Below, piece after piece: positions 7,153 to 13,491 of a DNA stretch of 14,573 nt (position 1 is the stretch's first letter; every line of letters starts with the position of its first letter). The DNA lies in contig JBLGCL010000063.1 in assembly GCA_047617305.1 (NCBI GenBank), forward strand, positions 1-14,573, in the 5' to 3' direction. A model generated the notes under the pieces. The model saw only the letters and a list, made by a program, of their open reading frames with translations. It searched no databases and was not told where the DNA came from. A program made the translations under genes and the position numbers. The stretch comes from DATFIX01 sp047617305 (GTDB lineage: Archaea > Halobacteriota > Halobacteria > Halobacteriales > Natrialbaceae).

Positions 7153-7159
7153 TTAAATA
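7153..7159 (+). promoter_or_regulatory. TATA box of the ribbon-helix-helix gene
   Basis: TTAAATA within GCTTAAATACCC lies 28-34 bases before the ATG at 7187 and predicts a start site near 7180, giving an almost leaderless transcript. Confidence 0.6.
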
Positions 7160-7168
7160 CCCCTCTAC

Positions 7169-7186
7169 CGAACGGCCGAACGTTCG
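7169..7186. promoter_or_regulatory. Symmetric site at the start of the ribbon-helix-helix gene (possible operator)
   Basis: CGAACG at 7169-7174 is repeated at 7177-7182, and the second copy is half of a perfect 10-bp palindrome CGAACGTTCG (7177-7186) that abuts the ATG and spans the expected start site. Ribbon-helix-helix dimers bind such short symmetric sites, often in tandem, so autoregulation is plausible. Confidence 0.35.
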
Positions 7187-7405
7187 ATGCCGAAAGTAGC
7201 AATCACGATCCCGGAGCACCTCGAGATGCAGATCGCCCAGCTGGTCGACAAGGGGGAGTTCCTCAACCGCGAGGAGGCCGTCGAGGAACTCCTCTCGACG
7301 GGACTGAAGGCGTACAAGACGAGCGGGCCGAGGGACGACGAGGACGAACCCGGTGCCCTCGAGGAAGACGGCATGATGGGCCACGAGGACGAGTACGTCT
7401 TCTGA
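7187..7405 (+). CDS. Ribbon-helix-helix (CopG-like) DNA-binding protein
   Basis: The product is 72 residues. Residues 1-45 fit the ribbon-helix-helix fold: a short strand (PKVAITIP) that pairs in a dimer and enters the major groove, helix A (EHLEMQIAQLVDKG), the turn EFLNR, and helix B (REEAVEELLSTGLKAYK). The remainder is a highly acidic tail (DDEDEPGALEEDG) ending DEYVF. It resembles the family of small haloarchaeal CopG-type regulators. It has its own TATA box and is followed by a T-rich terminator, so it is monocistronic. No toxin gene adjoins it, so it is more likely a solo transcription regulator than an antitoxin. A palindrome at its start suggests self-control. Confidence 0.85.
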   Translation: MPKVAITIPEHLEMQIAQLVDKGEFLNREEAVEELLSTGLKAYKTSGPRDDEDEPGALEEDGMMGHEDEYVF

Positions 7406-7411
7406 GTTCGG

Positions 7412-7417
7412 TTTTTT
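7412..7417 (+). terminator. T-run terminator after the ribbon-helix-helix gene
   Basis: Six consecutive T begin 7 bases after the stop codon (GGTTTTTTGCGG). This is a typical archaeal intrinsic termination tract and separates this gene from the crcB remnant. Confidence 0.5.
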
Positions 7418-7453
7418 GCGGTCGTCGCCGCGGTTCCGAGGCGAGACGACGCG

Positions 7454-7460
7454 TATTTGA
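7454..7460 (+). promoter_or_regulatory. TATA box retained upstream of the crcB remnant
   Basis: TATTTGA in GCGTATTTGATCC lies 28-34 bases before the ATG at 7488, in the normal haloarchaeal position. The promoter therefore looks intact although the gene is broken. Confidence 0.4.
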
Positions 7461-7487
7461 TCCGGGCCGAGAGAACGTTCCAACCCA

Positions 7488-7871
7488 ATGCCCGACGGCC
7501 GCTCGATCGCCATCGTCGAGTCCCTCGTCCCGGTCGCTCTCGGCGGTTTCGCCGGTGCGAACGCCCGGTACGCCGACGGACTGGTCCTGCCCTCCCTCCC
7601 GGCGACGCTGGCGGTGGACGCCGTCGGAAGCCTCGCGCTGGGGGGCCGTTCTCTACGAACGCGCGTACGTCCGGGAGTTCTCCGGTCCGGATCACGCTCG
7701 GGACCGGGCACCCGTGGCACCTTCACGACCTTCTCGACGTTCTCCTTCGGGACGTTCCAGCTCCTCGAGCGGGGCAAACGAGCGAAGGCGGCCTGAACGG
7801 TGCGGTGAACCTCGCCGGAGCGCTCTGGGCGATCGGACTGGCTGCGCTCGTGGCGCGAGCGAAACGGGGCT
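7488..7871 (+). pseudogene. crcB: crcB/Fluc fluoride channel, frameshifted remnant
   Basis: CrcB (Fluc) proteins are about 125-residue, four-helix membrane channels that export fluoride. Here the similarity is scattered over all three plus frames in the expected order. Frame of 7488: VALGGFAGANARY, then ATLAVDAVGSLALG. Next frame, after a run of six G at 7640-7645: GAVLYERAYVREFSGPD. Third frame: ITLGTG. Back in the first frame: GTFTTFSTFSFGTFQLLERGKRA, the phenylalanine-box helix, which then stops at 7794-7796. Third frame again: GGLNGAVNLAGALWAIGLAALVARA, the last helix. At least four frame changes are needed. The conserved Asn of the NxxGS motif is Asp here. The total span matches one full gene. 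A 102-residue ORF (7488-7796) remains open but would lack the correct middle and last helix. The original stop is unclear. Confidence 0.8.
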
Positions 7872-8058
7872 ACAGGGTGAACGCGAGCGGGATGCCGAAC
7901 GTGACCACGAGCGAGATCGCCGCCACGACGACCCCGATCCCCACGTCGCGGATCGAATAGTCCTGCTGTGGGGCGGTCATGCGCTCCCAGGTCCGCCGTC
8001 CGGTCCCGTCGTCTTCCTCGGGTTCGCCCTCGGTCGACTCGTCCGCGTCATCGGTCAT
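7870..8058 (-). CDS. Small single-span membrane protein (DUF7550-like)
   Basis: The product is 62 residues. Residues 1-35 are very acidic and probably cytoplasmic (MTDDADESTEGEPEEDDGTG). One hydrophobic helix follows at about 39-61 (VGIGVVVAAISLVVTFGIPLAFTL). The layout, including the MTAPQQDYSIRDVGIG lead-in to the helix, resembles the small haloarchaeal proteins grouped as DUF7550; I rely on memory for this and no function is known. Its stop codon overlaps the end of the crcB remnant on the opposite strand. A TATA box precedes it at the distance expected for a leaderless start. Confidence 0.75.
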   Translation of the reverse strand: MTDDADESTEGEPEEDDGTGRRTWERMTAPQQDYSIRDVGIGVVVAAISLVVTFGIPLAFTL

Positions 8059-8082
8059 GAAGGGTGGTTCCCGTCGATTCCA

Positions 8083-8089
8083 CTTAATC
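8083..8089 (-). promoter_or_regulatory. TATA box of the 62-residue membrane protein gene
   Basis: On the minus strand GATTAAG lies 25-31 bases before the ATG at 8058, so transcription should begin at or next to the start codon. Confidence 0.5.
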
Positions 8090-8195
8090 GTAGCCCTTCG
8101 TGCAACCGACGAGCGCCCGGCGTGCGCGGTCGGAACCGTATCGAGCGTCCCGACACCTTTTGGTTCCCGGTCCCGGACGGACAGCTATCCGAACC

Positions 8196-9011
8196 ATGCC
8201 CCTGACAAAGCGGATCATTCCCTGCATCGACGTGGATCTCGACGACGACGGGAACCCGGCGGTCTACACCGGCGTCAACTTCGAGAACCTCCGGTACACC
8301 GGCGACCCAGTCGAGATGGCGAAGCGGTACAACGAGGCCGGCGCCGACGAGTTCGTCTTCCTCGACATCACCGCCTCCGCGGAGGGCCGCGAGACGATGC
8401 TTGGCGTCGTCGAGGACGTCGCCGACGAGGTGTTCATTCCGCTGCTCGTGGGCGGCGGCATCCGGACCCGCGAGGACGTCAAGGAGACCCTCCGGGCGGG
8501 CGCCGACAAGGTGTCCATCAACACCGGCGCGCTCGATCGCCCGGAACTCATCGAAGAGGGTGCCGCCGCCTTCGGCAGCCAGTGTATCGTCATCTCCGTC
8601 GACGCCCGGCGCCGATACGACGAGCAGGGGGAGCACTACGTCCGGGCGGACGGCGAGTCCGTCTGGTTCGAGGCCACGATCAAGGGGGGCCGCGAGGGAG
8701 CCGGCGTTGACGTCATCGAGTGGGTGCAGGAGGCCGAGGAGCGCGGCGCGGGCGAACTGTTCGTCAACTCCATCGACAAGGACGGGACCCTCGACGGCTA
8801 CGACGTCGAACTCACGAAGGCCGTCTGCGACGCCGTCGATACGCCCGTGATCGCCTCGTCCGGATGCGGTGGCCCGGAGGACATGTACGAGGTGTTCACC
8901 GAGGCGGATGCCGACGCCGCGCTGGCGGCGTCCATCTTCCACGACGAAACTTACTCGATCCAGGAGGTCAAGGAGTACTTGGCCGAGCGAGACGTCCCGG
9001 TTCGGCGCTGA
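8196..9011 (+). CDS. hisF: HisF, imidazole glycerol phosphate synthase cyclase subunit
   Basis: The product is 271 residues. HisF, paired with the glutaminase HisH, uses ammonia to convert PRFAR to imidazole glycerol phosphate and AICAR in histidine synthesis. It is a complete (beta-alpha)8 barrel: KRIIPCIDVD at 5-14 with catalytic Asp12; FLDITASAEGR at 55-65; PLLVGGGIRTREDV at 82-95 (phosphate site); KVSINTGAL at 105-113; VISVDARRR at 132-140 with the second catalytic Asp136; ELFVNSIDKDGTLDGYD at 187-203; and IASSGCGGPEDM at 219-230. It starts at the ATG at 8196; upstream in-frame residues are shadow sequence. hisH and other his genes are not in the window, consistent with scattered his genes in haloarchaea. 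It converges on rpoL. Confidence 0.97.
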   Translation: MPLTKRIIPCIDVDLDDDGNPAVYTGVNFENLRYTGDPVEMAKRYNEAGADEFVFLDITASAEGRETMLGVVEDVADEVFIPLLVGGGIRTREDVKETLRAGADKVSINTGALDRPELIEEGAAAFGSQCIVISVDARRRYDEQGEHYVRADGESVWFEATIKGGREGAGVDVIEWVQEAEERGAGELFVNSIDKDGTLDGYDVELTKAVCDAVDTPVIASSGCGGPEDMYEVFTEADADAALAASIFHDETYSIQEVKEYLAERDVPVRR

Positions 9012-9046
9012 AGTGACGGGAACGCGAGGGGCCGAGCGCGACCGAC

Positions 9047-9331
9047 TCAGGCCGCGTTCTCGTACGCCTCGGTGAAGGCGTCGACCTTCTCCTTGACGAC
9101 CCCGGCGGCCTCCTCGATCGCCTCCAGGGGCTCGGTGCCGTCCTCGGTCTTGACCGTCAGGATCGGTTCGGTCTGTCCGCCCGACTGCTCGGGATTCATG
9201 TCGTACGTGGCGGCGGCCACGCCGTCGAGTTCGAGCAGCGCACCCTTCAGCACGTTCATGAAGGTGTGATCCTCGCCGCCGATCTCGATCGAGAGCTCGT
9301 CGTCCCCGTGCTCGATGACCCGCAGTTCCAT
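9047..9331 (-). CDS. rpoL: DNA-directed RNA polymerase subunit L (Rpo11)
   Basis: The product is 94 residues, the usual length. Rpo11/RpoL pairs with the Rpo3 (D) subunit, equivalent to one bacterial alpha subunit, to build the assembly platform of archaeal RNA polymerase. The N-terminal strand MELRVIEHGDDELSIEI and the segment GEDHTFMNVLKGALLELDGV are the diagnostic Rpo11 dimerisation motif (the family's GE-x-HTL-x-N-x-L pattern). The C-terminal helix is acidic (EKVDAFTEAYENAA). The gene stands alone between hisF, which converges on it, and the cyclodeaminase-like gene. Confidence 0.96.
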   Translation of the reverse strand: MELRVIEHGDDELSIEIGGEDHTFMNVLKGALLELDGVAAATYDMNPEQSGGQTEPILTVKTEDGTEPLEAIEEAAGVVKEKVDAFTEAYENAA

Positions 9332-9355
9332 ACTCCCGGTTCGAAGACGGGCGGG

Positions 9356-9367
9356 TTTGTAGTTTAC
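9356..9367 (-). promoter_or_regulatory. TATA box of rpoL
   Basis: On the minus strand GTAAACTACAAA lies about 25-36 bases before the ATG at 9331. It is the only AT-rich patch between rpoL and the next gene and predicts a very short leader. Confidence 0.5.
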
Positions 9368-9411
9368 GAGTCGGGAGCGGTCCTGCAGGTGCGATGCCGG
9401 CCGGAGGTCCG

Positions 9412-10410
9412 TTACTTCCCCGTCAAAGCCCCGCTGGCCGGCGCGATGTCGAGCGTCGTCCCCAGGTCCTCCTCGACGGCGCGCTCGTACAGCAGAGCGG
9501 CGCCGGCGACCGTCTCGATGCCGGTCCCGCCGCTGTCGAAGAGCGTGATCTCGTCCCCGGACGTCCGGCCCGGTTCGACGCCGGCGACGACCTCGCCCAG
9601 TTCGGCGTGAACGTGGTCCTCGGTGACGACGCCTTCCTCCATCGCCAGGAGAAACGCGCCGGCGTCCATGGTCGCTCGCTTGCGAAGGTCCGGGACGTAG
9701 GTCGCTCGCTCCACGGTCGTCGCGTCAACCTCGCGTTTTTCGGGGTGGTACTGGCCCATCGCGGTGACGTGCGTGCCCGGTTCGAGGTCCTCGCCGTCGA
9801 AAACCGGTTCGCTCGCAGTGGTCGCCGTGATCACGACGTCCGCACCGTCCAGGGCCGCCGAGGGACTGGCCACGGCGGCGACGGCGGCGTCGAGGCGCTC
9901 GTTCATCTCGCCGGCGAACGCCTCGCGGTGCTCCTTGGTCGGCGAGTAGACGTCGACGGTCTCGAAGTCCCGGACCGTGGCCGTCGCCCTGAGCTGCCCG
10001 CGGGCCTGGGCTCCGGACCCGATCACGGCGAGCGAGGTTGCGTCCTGGCGGGCCAGGGCGTCGACCCCCACCGCTCCGGTCGCACCGGTCTTGAATGGAT
10101 TCATGCTCGCTCCGTCGACGATGGCGAGCGGTTCGCCGCTCTCGACGTCGAACAGCGGCGTGACGAACCACGCGTCACCGGCGCCGAACCCGCCGTCGTA
10201 CATGTACCCGCCCATCACGCCAGTGTCGGGGAGGATCGCCATGTACCCGGTCAGCTTTCCCGCCGGGTCCTCGTTCACGAGTGTGGTTCGCGGTTCCGCC
10301 GGCGCACCCTGGCCGCGCTGGCGGTAGCCCTCCCGAACCGCGTCGACGAACTCCCGCGGCGTCGCCAGTCCCGACACGTCCTCGCTTGAGAGAAATCGTA
10401 CGGCTGTCAT
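9412..10410 (-). CDS. Ornithine cyclodeaminase / mu-crystallin family enzyme
   Basis: The product is 332 residues, the usual length. The family comprises NAD(P)-dependent enzymes such as ornithine cyclodeaminase, archaeal alanine dehydrogenase, and ketimine or pyrroline-2-carboxylate reductases. The N-terminal half contains the substrate-domain stretch RTTLVNEDPAGKLTGYMAIL and MNPFKTGATGAVGVDALA. The Rossmann motif LAVIGSGAQARGQL is at 127-140 (GSGAQA at 131-136). DVVITATTASEPVF at 191-204, GTHVTAMGQYHPEKREVD and the closing ITLFDSGGTGIETVAGAALL are family signatures. The start at 10410 (MTAVRFLSSED) fits the family; an upstream ATG at 10464 would add unlikely residues. It has no metabolic neighbour, so the substrate cannot be decided; alanine dehydrogenase or pyrroline-2-carboxylate reductase are as likely as cyclodeaminase. 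Confidence 0.92.
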   Translation of the reverse strand: MTAVRFLSSEDVSGLATPREFVDAVREGYRQRGQGAPAEPRTTLVNEDPAGKLTGYMAILPDTGVMGGYMYDGGFGAGDAWFVTPLFDVESGEPLAIVDGASMNPFKTGATGAVGVDALARQDATSLAVIGSGAQARGQLRATATVRDFETVDVYSPTKEHREAFAGEMNERLDAAVAAVASPSAALDGADVVITATTASEPVFDGEDLEPGTHVTAMGQYHPEKREVDATTVERATYVPDLRKRATMDAGAFLLAMEEGVVTEDHVHAELGEVVAGVEPGRTSGDEITLFDSGGTGIETVAGAALLYERAVEEDLGTTLDIAPASGALTGK

Positions 10411-10481
10411 CCCACCCTCGTTGGGCCGCGTGGAAGAAAAGTCTCCGGCTGTCGGAAAGAGCACTGAATCCCGAACACGCC

Positions 10482-10724
10482 CTAGTCGGCCGAATCCTCG
10501 ACGCTGATCGACGCGTTCGTGGCGTCCACATGGGTCGTAGCGTCCGTCTCGACCGAGTCCACGGGCGCGTTGACGAACATCGCGTGCCCGATGACGCCGA
10601 CGGAGACGAGCGCTCCCACCTGGATGGCGGTGGTCAGATCGAACCCGGCGATCGTAAGCACTCCGGCGATCCCGACGAGTGCGAGCGGGATCAGTCCCAG
10701 AACGGCGTCGTAGTACTCGGTCAT
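10482..10724 (-). CDS. Small two-helix membrane protein, haloarchaeal conserved hypothetical
   Basis: The product is 80 residues. Two hydrophobic helices are evident: about 8-27 (VLGLIPLALVGIAGVLTIAG) and about 31-52 (TTAIQVGALVSVGVIGHAMFV). An acidic, Thr/Val/Asp-rich tail follows (VDSVETDATTHVDATNASIS). The opening MTEYYDAVLGLIPLAL resembles, from memory, small haloarchaeal membrane proteins with no assigned role. The ATG at 10724 is preferred over one at 10754 because the TATA box at 10751-10760 would place the transcript start just before 10724. It lies 71 bases upstream of the cyclodeaminase-like gene on the same strand, which appears to have its own promoter. Confidence 0.78.
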   Translation of the reverse strand: MTEYYDAVLGLIPLALVGIAGVLTIAGFDLTTAIQVGALVSVGVIGHAMFVNAPVDSVETDATTHVDATNASISVEDSAD

Positions 10725-11020
10725 GATTCGATTAGTACAACGCCTTTCAAACATATAGTTGTTACTCTGGTAGGCTGCAGATATTTACTGTGTTGACTAT
10801 ACATGGCCACTCGATTGTCTCTTTGATGGATATTCATAAGTTATAGAGCCTCGAATAGGGAGACGGGAAAGCAATCGTTGTCTTGTAAATCGCCTCGTCC
10901 GATCGCCAAGAGGACTGGTCCGGAACAGGCAGCCAGCAACTCGTACAAACCTGTGAATTGGCAACGCCCAAGGACGCCGGATTCGGAGTCTTGACGTGCT
11001 GGGGCCGAAGACAATCCACC
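10725..11020. other. AT-rich intergenic spacer before the MFS gene
   Basis: This stretch between divergent genes has no credible ORF of useful length. The part from about 10730 to 10860 is clearly richer in A and T than the rest of the window, including TATATAG-like and ATATTTACTG segments. A partial dyad GGAC-TG-GTCC occurs at 10912-10921. A plus-strand TATA-like CTTGTAAATC lies near 10882-10891, which would leave a leader of about 100 bases before the GTG at 11021. I see no tRNA or known RNA here. Confidence 0.5.
10751..10760 (-). promoter_or_regulatory. TATA box of the 80-residue membrane protein gene
   Basis: On the minus strand AACTATATGT lies 27-36 bases before the ATG at 10724. It is a strong TATA match and implies a leaderless or nearly leaderless mRNA. 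Confidence 0.6.
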
Positions 11021-12238
11021 GTGAACCGGAACGACCGGGCCATCGTCGGACTGGTGACTCTCGCGCACGCGATGGTCCACACGTTCGAACTCTCGATCCC
11101 GATCCTCATGACCGAGTGGCTGGACGCCTTTCCGGTCACCAAGGCCACGCTGGGCCTGGTCGTCGGGGTCGGTTACGCCCTGTTCGGCGTCGGGGCGCTT
11201 CCGGGTGGCGTCCTGGCCGACGTGGTGGGCTCTCGCCGACTCATTGCGGCCTGCCTGGCGGGGATGGCCGCGTCCTTCCTCCTTCTCAGCATCTCGCCGT
11301 CGGTTGCCTTCATCGCCGTCGCCCTGGTACTGTGGGGGGTCGCGGCCAGCGTGTACCACCCGTCCGGCCTCTCCCTCATCAGCAAGGGCGTCACCGAACG
11401 CGGGGAGGGGCTCGCCTATCACGGCATCGCGGGCAACCTCGGCATCGCCCTCGGCCCGCTCGCGACGACGCTTCTGTTGCTGGTCTTCGACTGGCAGACG
11501 ACGACCGCGCTGCTGGTCCTGCCGGCCCTGGCCGGCGCCGTCTTCGCCCTCCGGATCGACATCGACGAAACCGCTGCCGTTGAGGCGACCGACGGCGGAA
11601 CCCCACGACACGACGCCGTTACTTCCATTCCCGAGTTCGTCGCCGGGACGAAGCGCCTGTTCGTCGGGAGTTTCGTCTTCGTCTTCGGCGTCGTGATAAT
11701 GTCCGGACTCTACTACCGGGGCGTCCTGACGTTCCTCCCGGACGTCATCGCGGGGTTCGACGCGTTCGCACCCACGACCGCGTTCGGCCGGACGATGGAG
11801 CCGAGCCGCTACGTCTACGTCGGCCTCCTGACCGTCGGCATGGCCGGACAGTACGTCGGGGGGAGGCTCAGCGACGGGGTGCGCCCGGCCCGCGCGATCG
11901 CCGCCACCTACGGAGCCCTCGCGGCCCTGGCCGTCCTGTTCCTCCCGGTCGCGAACGTCGGCCCCCTCCCGTTCCTCGTTCTCGCTGGCTTCCTGGGGTT
12001 CTTCCTCTTTCTGGTCCAGCCCGTCTACCAGGCGGCCGTCGCCGAACTGACCCCGGTCGGAACGCGCGGGCTCTCCTACGGGTTCGTCTACTTCGGCACG
12101 TTCGGGATCGGGGCGATCGGCGGCGCGCTCGCGGGCGTGTTGCTCACGTACGCCGACGAGTGGGGGCTCTTTCTGTTCCTCGCGGCCGTCGCGACCGTCG
12201 GCTCGATCCTGGGCGTCGCCCTCCTCATCCGCGAGTGA
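11021..12238 (+). CDS. MFS transporter, fosmidomycin-resistance (Fsr)-like
   Basis: The product is 405 residues with about 12 hydrophobic segments. An MFS loop motif is at residues 62-74 (GGVLADVVGSRRL), with an echo in the second half (GGRLSDGVRPARA). The Fsr-like subgroup is indicated by the histidine-containing first helix (LAHAMVHTFELSIPIL), by VYHPSGLSLISKG at 111-123 and by LAYHGIAGNLGIALGPL at 131-147. These parallel the FHPE and QVGGNFGSSLGPL stretches I recall from E. coli Fsr. An acidic, non-hydrophobic loop separates the two halves at about 175-205. It probably exports a small molecule by proton antiport; the substrate is unknown. The GTG at 11021 (MNRNDRAIVGLV) is chosen because the ATG near 11070 would cut into the first helix and further upstream residues look non-coding. 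Its 3' end overlaps the convergent DUF3054 gene by 14 bases. Confidence 0.88.
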   Translation: MNRNDRAIVGLVTLAHAMVHTFELSIPILMTEWLDAFPVTKATLGLVVGVGYALFGVGALPGGVLADVVGSRRLIAACLAGMAASFLLLSISPSVAFIAVALVLWGVAASVYHPSGLSLISKGVTERGEGLAYHGIAGNLGIALGPLATTLLLLVFDWQTTTALLVLPALAGAVFALRIDIDETAAVEATDGGTPRHDAVTSIPEFVAGTKRLFVGSFVFVFGVVIMSGLYYRGVLTFLPDVIAGFDAFAPTTAFGRTMEPSRYVYVGLLTVGMAGQYVGGRLSDGVRPARAIAATYGALAALAVLFLPVANVGPLPFLVLAGFLGFFLFLVQPVYQAAVAELTPVGTRGLSYGFVYFGTFGIGAIGGALAGVLLTYADEWGLFLFLAAVATVGSILGVALLIRE

Positions 12239-12635
12239 GCGCGTCGAACACGATCCGCCACGCCACCAGAGCGACCAGCACGGTCCCGGTAACGACGGGC
12301 CCGAACGGCCACGTGACGCCGCCGTGGAGCCACGGGGACGACCGGAGGACGAGGCCGACGTTCGCGGCGGCGAACCAGGTCACGACCAGCAACCGCAGGT
12401 CCGCGACGAGCGGCCGGTCCGTCCGGGCGTAGAGCCCGGCCACGCCGGCGAAGACGAGCCACCCGAGCAGGAACGGGGCCAGGGTCCCCGCCACGCGAAG
12501 GGGGTCGTGCAGTGGGTCGAAACCGTGTTGCAACTCCCCGGCGATCAGCACGGCGATCACGACGACGGCGTCCAGCGCCGCCAGGCCGCCGTTTCCGGGA
12601 GCGATGATCGGACGGGACGTCGATCCGGACGACAT
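12225..12635 (-). CDS. DUF3054 family membrane protein
   Basis: The product is 136 residues from the ATG at 12635, or 145 from the in-frame ATG at 12662. Four hydrophobic segments are visible (LAALDAVVVIAVLIAGE; TLAPFLLGWLVFAGVAGLY; LLVVTWFAAANVGLVL; VVTGTVLVALVAWRIVF). The end of the first helix, AGELQHGFDPLHDP, matches the GE-x-x-HG signature of DUF3054, a family of small membrane proteins found in actinobacteria and haloarchaea with no known function. The shorter start is preferred because the helix begins close to the N-terminus in the family; the choice is uncertain. The methyltransferase gene ends just upstream on the same strand, so the two probably share a transcript. Confidence 0.85.
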   Translation of the reverse strand: MSSGSTSRPIIAPGNGGLAALDAVVVIAVLIAGELQHGFDPLHDPLRVAGTLAPFLLGWLVFAGVAGLYARTDRPLVADLRLLVVTWFAAANVGLVLRSSPWLHGGVTWPFGPVVTGTVLVALVAWRIVFDALTRG

Positions 12636-12688
12636 GGGGAACGCCTCGGACTCCGACCTCATACGCGGTTCGAAACCTGCAAAACGGC

Positions 12689-13330
12689 CTACTCAGGTTC
12701 CGATTCCAATGCCGGTTCGGTTCCTCCTTCGGTTTCGGGTTCCGTTCCCGATTCCCGCCCCGGTTTCGTCGCGGCGACGGTGTAGACGAACCCCCGATCC
12801 GGGACCTCGGCACGGAGGCCGTATTCCTCGGCGAGAACGGCGAGGGAATCCGGCGTCAGGAAGGACGAATCGAAGCCGACGAGGTGTTCGGCCAGGACCA
12901 GCCCGCGACCGCGAACCGTCGACGGGTCGAACTCGCGGACCACGAGGACGCCGCCGGGCCGGAGCACCCTGGCGGCCTCCTCGACGGCCACGCGCTGGCG
13001 GCCGACGTGGTGCCACGAGTCGAGAAATACGACGGCGTCGACGCTCCCGTCCCGGATCGGAAGGGTCGCCGCGTCACCCTGGACCGTCGGCAGCCCGTGG
13101 CCGCCGGCGACGCCGAGCATGCCGCGCGCGGCGTCCACCACTGTCCAGTCGATCCCGGCAACGGCCCGGGCGGCCCGGCCGCTTCCGCCGCCGACGTCGA
13201 GGGCGCGCTCGACGGTCCGGTCGGCCCGCGCGAGTCCCGCCGCGAGCGCCTCGGCGTCCGCGCCCGGCATCACGAGGTCGTAGGGCCTGGCCAGCCAGTC
13301 GAACGGGACGACGTCCCCGTGTCGGCTCAT
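12689..13330 (-). CDS. Class I SAM-dependent methyltransferase (UbiE/MenG-like fold)
   Basis: The product is 213 residues. Motif I ALDVGGGSGRAARAV at 43-57 binds S-adenosylmethionine. VVDAARGML at 64-72 follows the second strand. GDAATLPIRDGSVDAVVFLD at 85-104 and SWHHVG are motif II. RVLRPGGVLVVREFDP at 121-136 is motif III. The core resembles Methyltransf_11/UbiE-type enzymes that act on small molecules or quinones; the substrate is not visible. The last about 24 residues (GRESGTEPETEGGTEPALES and on) are a low-complexity acidic tail encoded by imperfect GGTTCC-type repeats. The ATG at 13330 is the only sensible start. It precedes the DUF3054 gene and diverges from cspA. A role in menaquinone methylation is possible but unsupported by position. 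Confidence 0.88.
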   Translation of the reverse strand: MSRHGDVVPFDWLARPYDLVMPGADAEALAAGLARADRTVERALDVGGGSGRAARAVAGIDWTVVDAARGMLGVAGGHGLPTVQGDAATLPIRDGSVDAVVFLDSWHHVGRQRVAVEEAARVLRPGGVLVVREFDPSTVRGRGLVLAEHLVGFDSSFLTPDSLAVLAEEYGLRAEVPDRGFVYTVAATKPGRESGTEPETEGGTEPALESEPE

Positions 13331-13432
13331 GTCCGATCGGAACGCCCGAGCGTACTTGAGCCCCCGGATTCGGACGATAAGGGACGGGAACCGATTTCAA
13401 AACCGACAAAACGCGAATCGTTGCCGTCGACG

Positions 13433-13448
13433 GTCGTGGTACCACGAC
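13433..13448. promoter_or_regulatory. 16-bp perfect palindrome upstream of cspA
   Basis: GTCGTGGTACCACGAC is its own reverse complement. It lies 12 bases before the cspA TATA box, in the position of an activator or BRE-adjacent site, and between the divergent methyltransferase and cspA genes. It may be an operator for a dimeric regulator. Confidence 0.45.
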
Positions 13449-13459
13449 TCTCAGAACCC

Positions 13460-13465
13460 TTATAC
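13460..13465 (+). promoter_or_regulatory. TATA box of cspA
   Basis: TTATAC within CCCTTATACG places the transcript start at about 13487-13490. This favours the ATG at 13492 over the in-frame ATG at 13483, which would lie at or before the transcript start. Confidence 0.65.
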
Positions 13466-13491
13466 GTCCGCCGGGGTTAGGAATGTTCGCA

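Noticed and set aside
7488..7796. An intact 102-residue protein at the crcB locus
   Set aside because: Its middle section is a Ser/Arg/Gly-rich out-of-frame translation and the last helix is in another frame, so it is best read as part of a pseudogene.
6670..8205. A plus-strand open frame of 511 codons across the lipoprotein, ribbon-helix-helix and crcB region
   Set aside because: It crosses three recognised genes, and only a short piece of it (about 7645-7690) is real crcB-derived sequence.
10834..11148. A minus-strand frame of 104 codons in the AT-rich spacer
   Set aside because: It overlaps the first helices of the MFS exporter, has no recognisable features, and lacks a convincing promoter.
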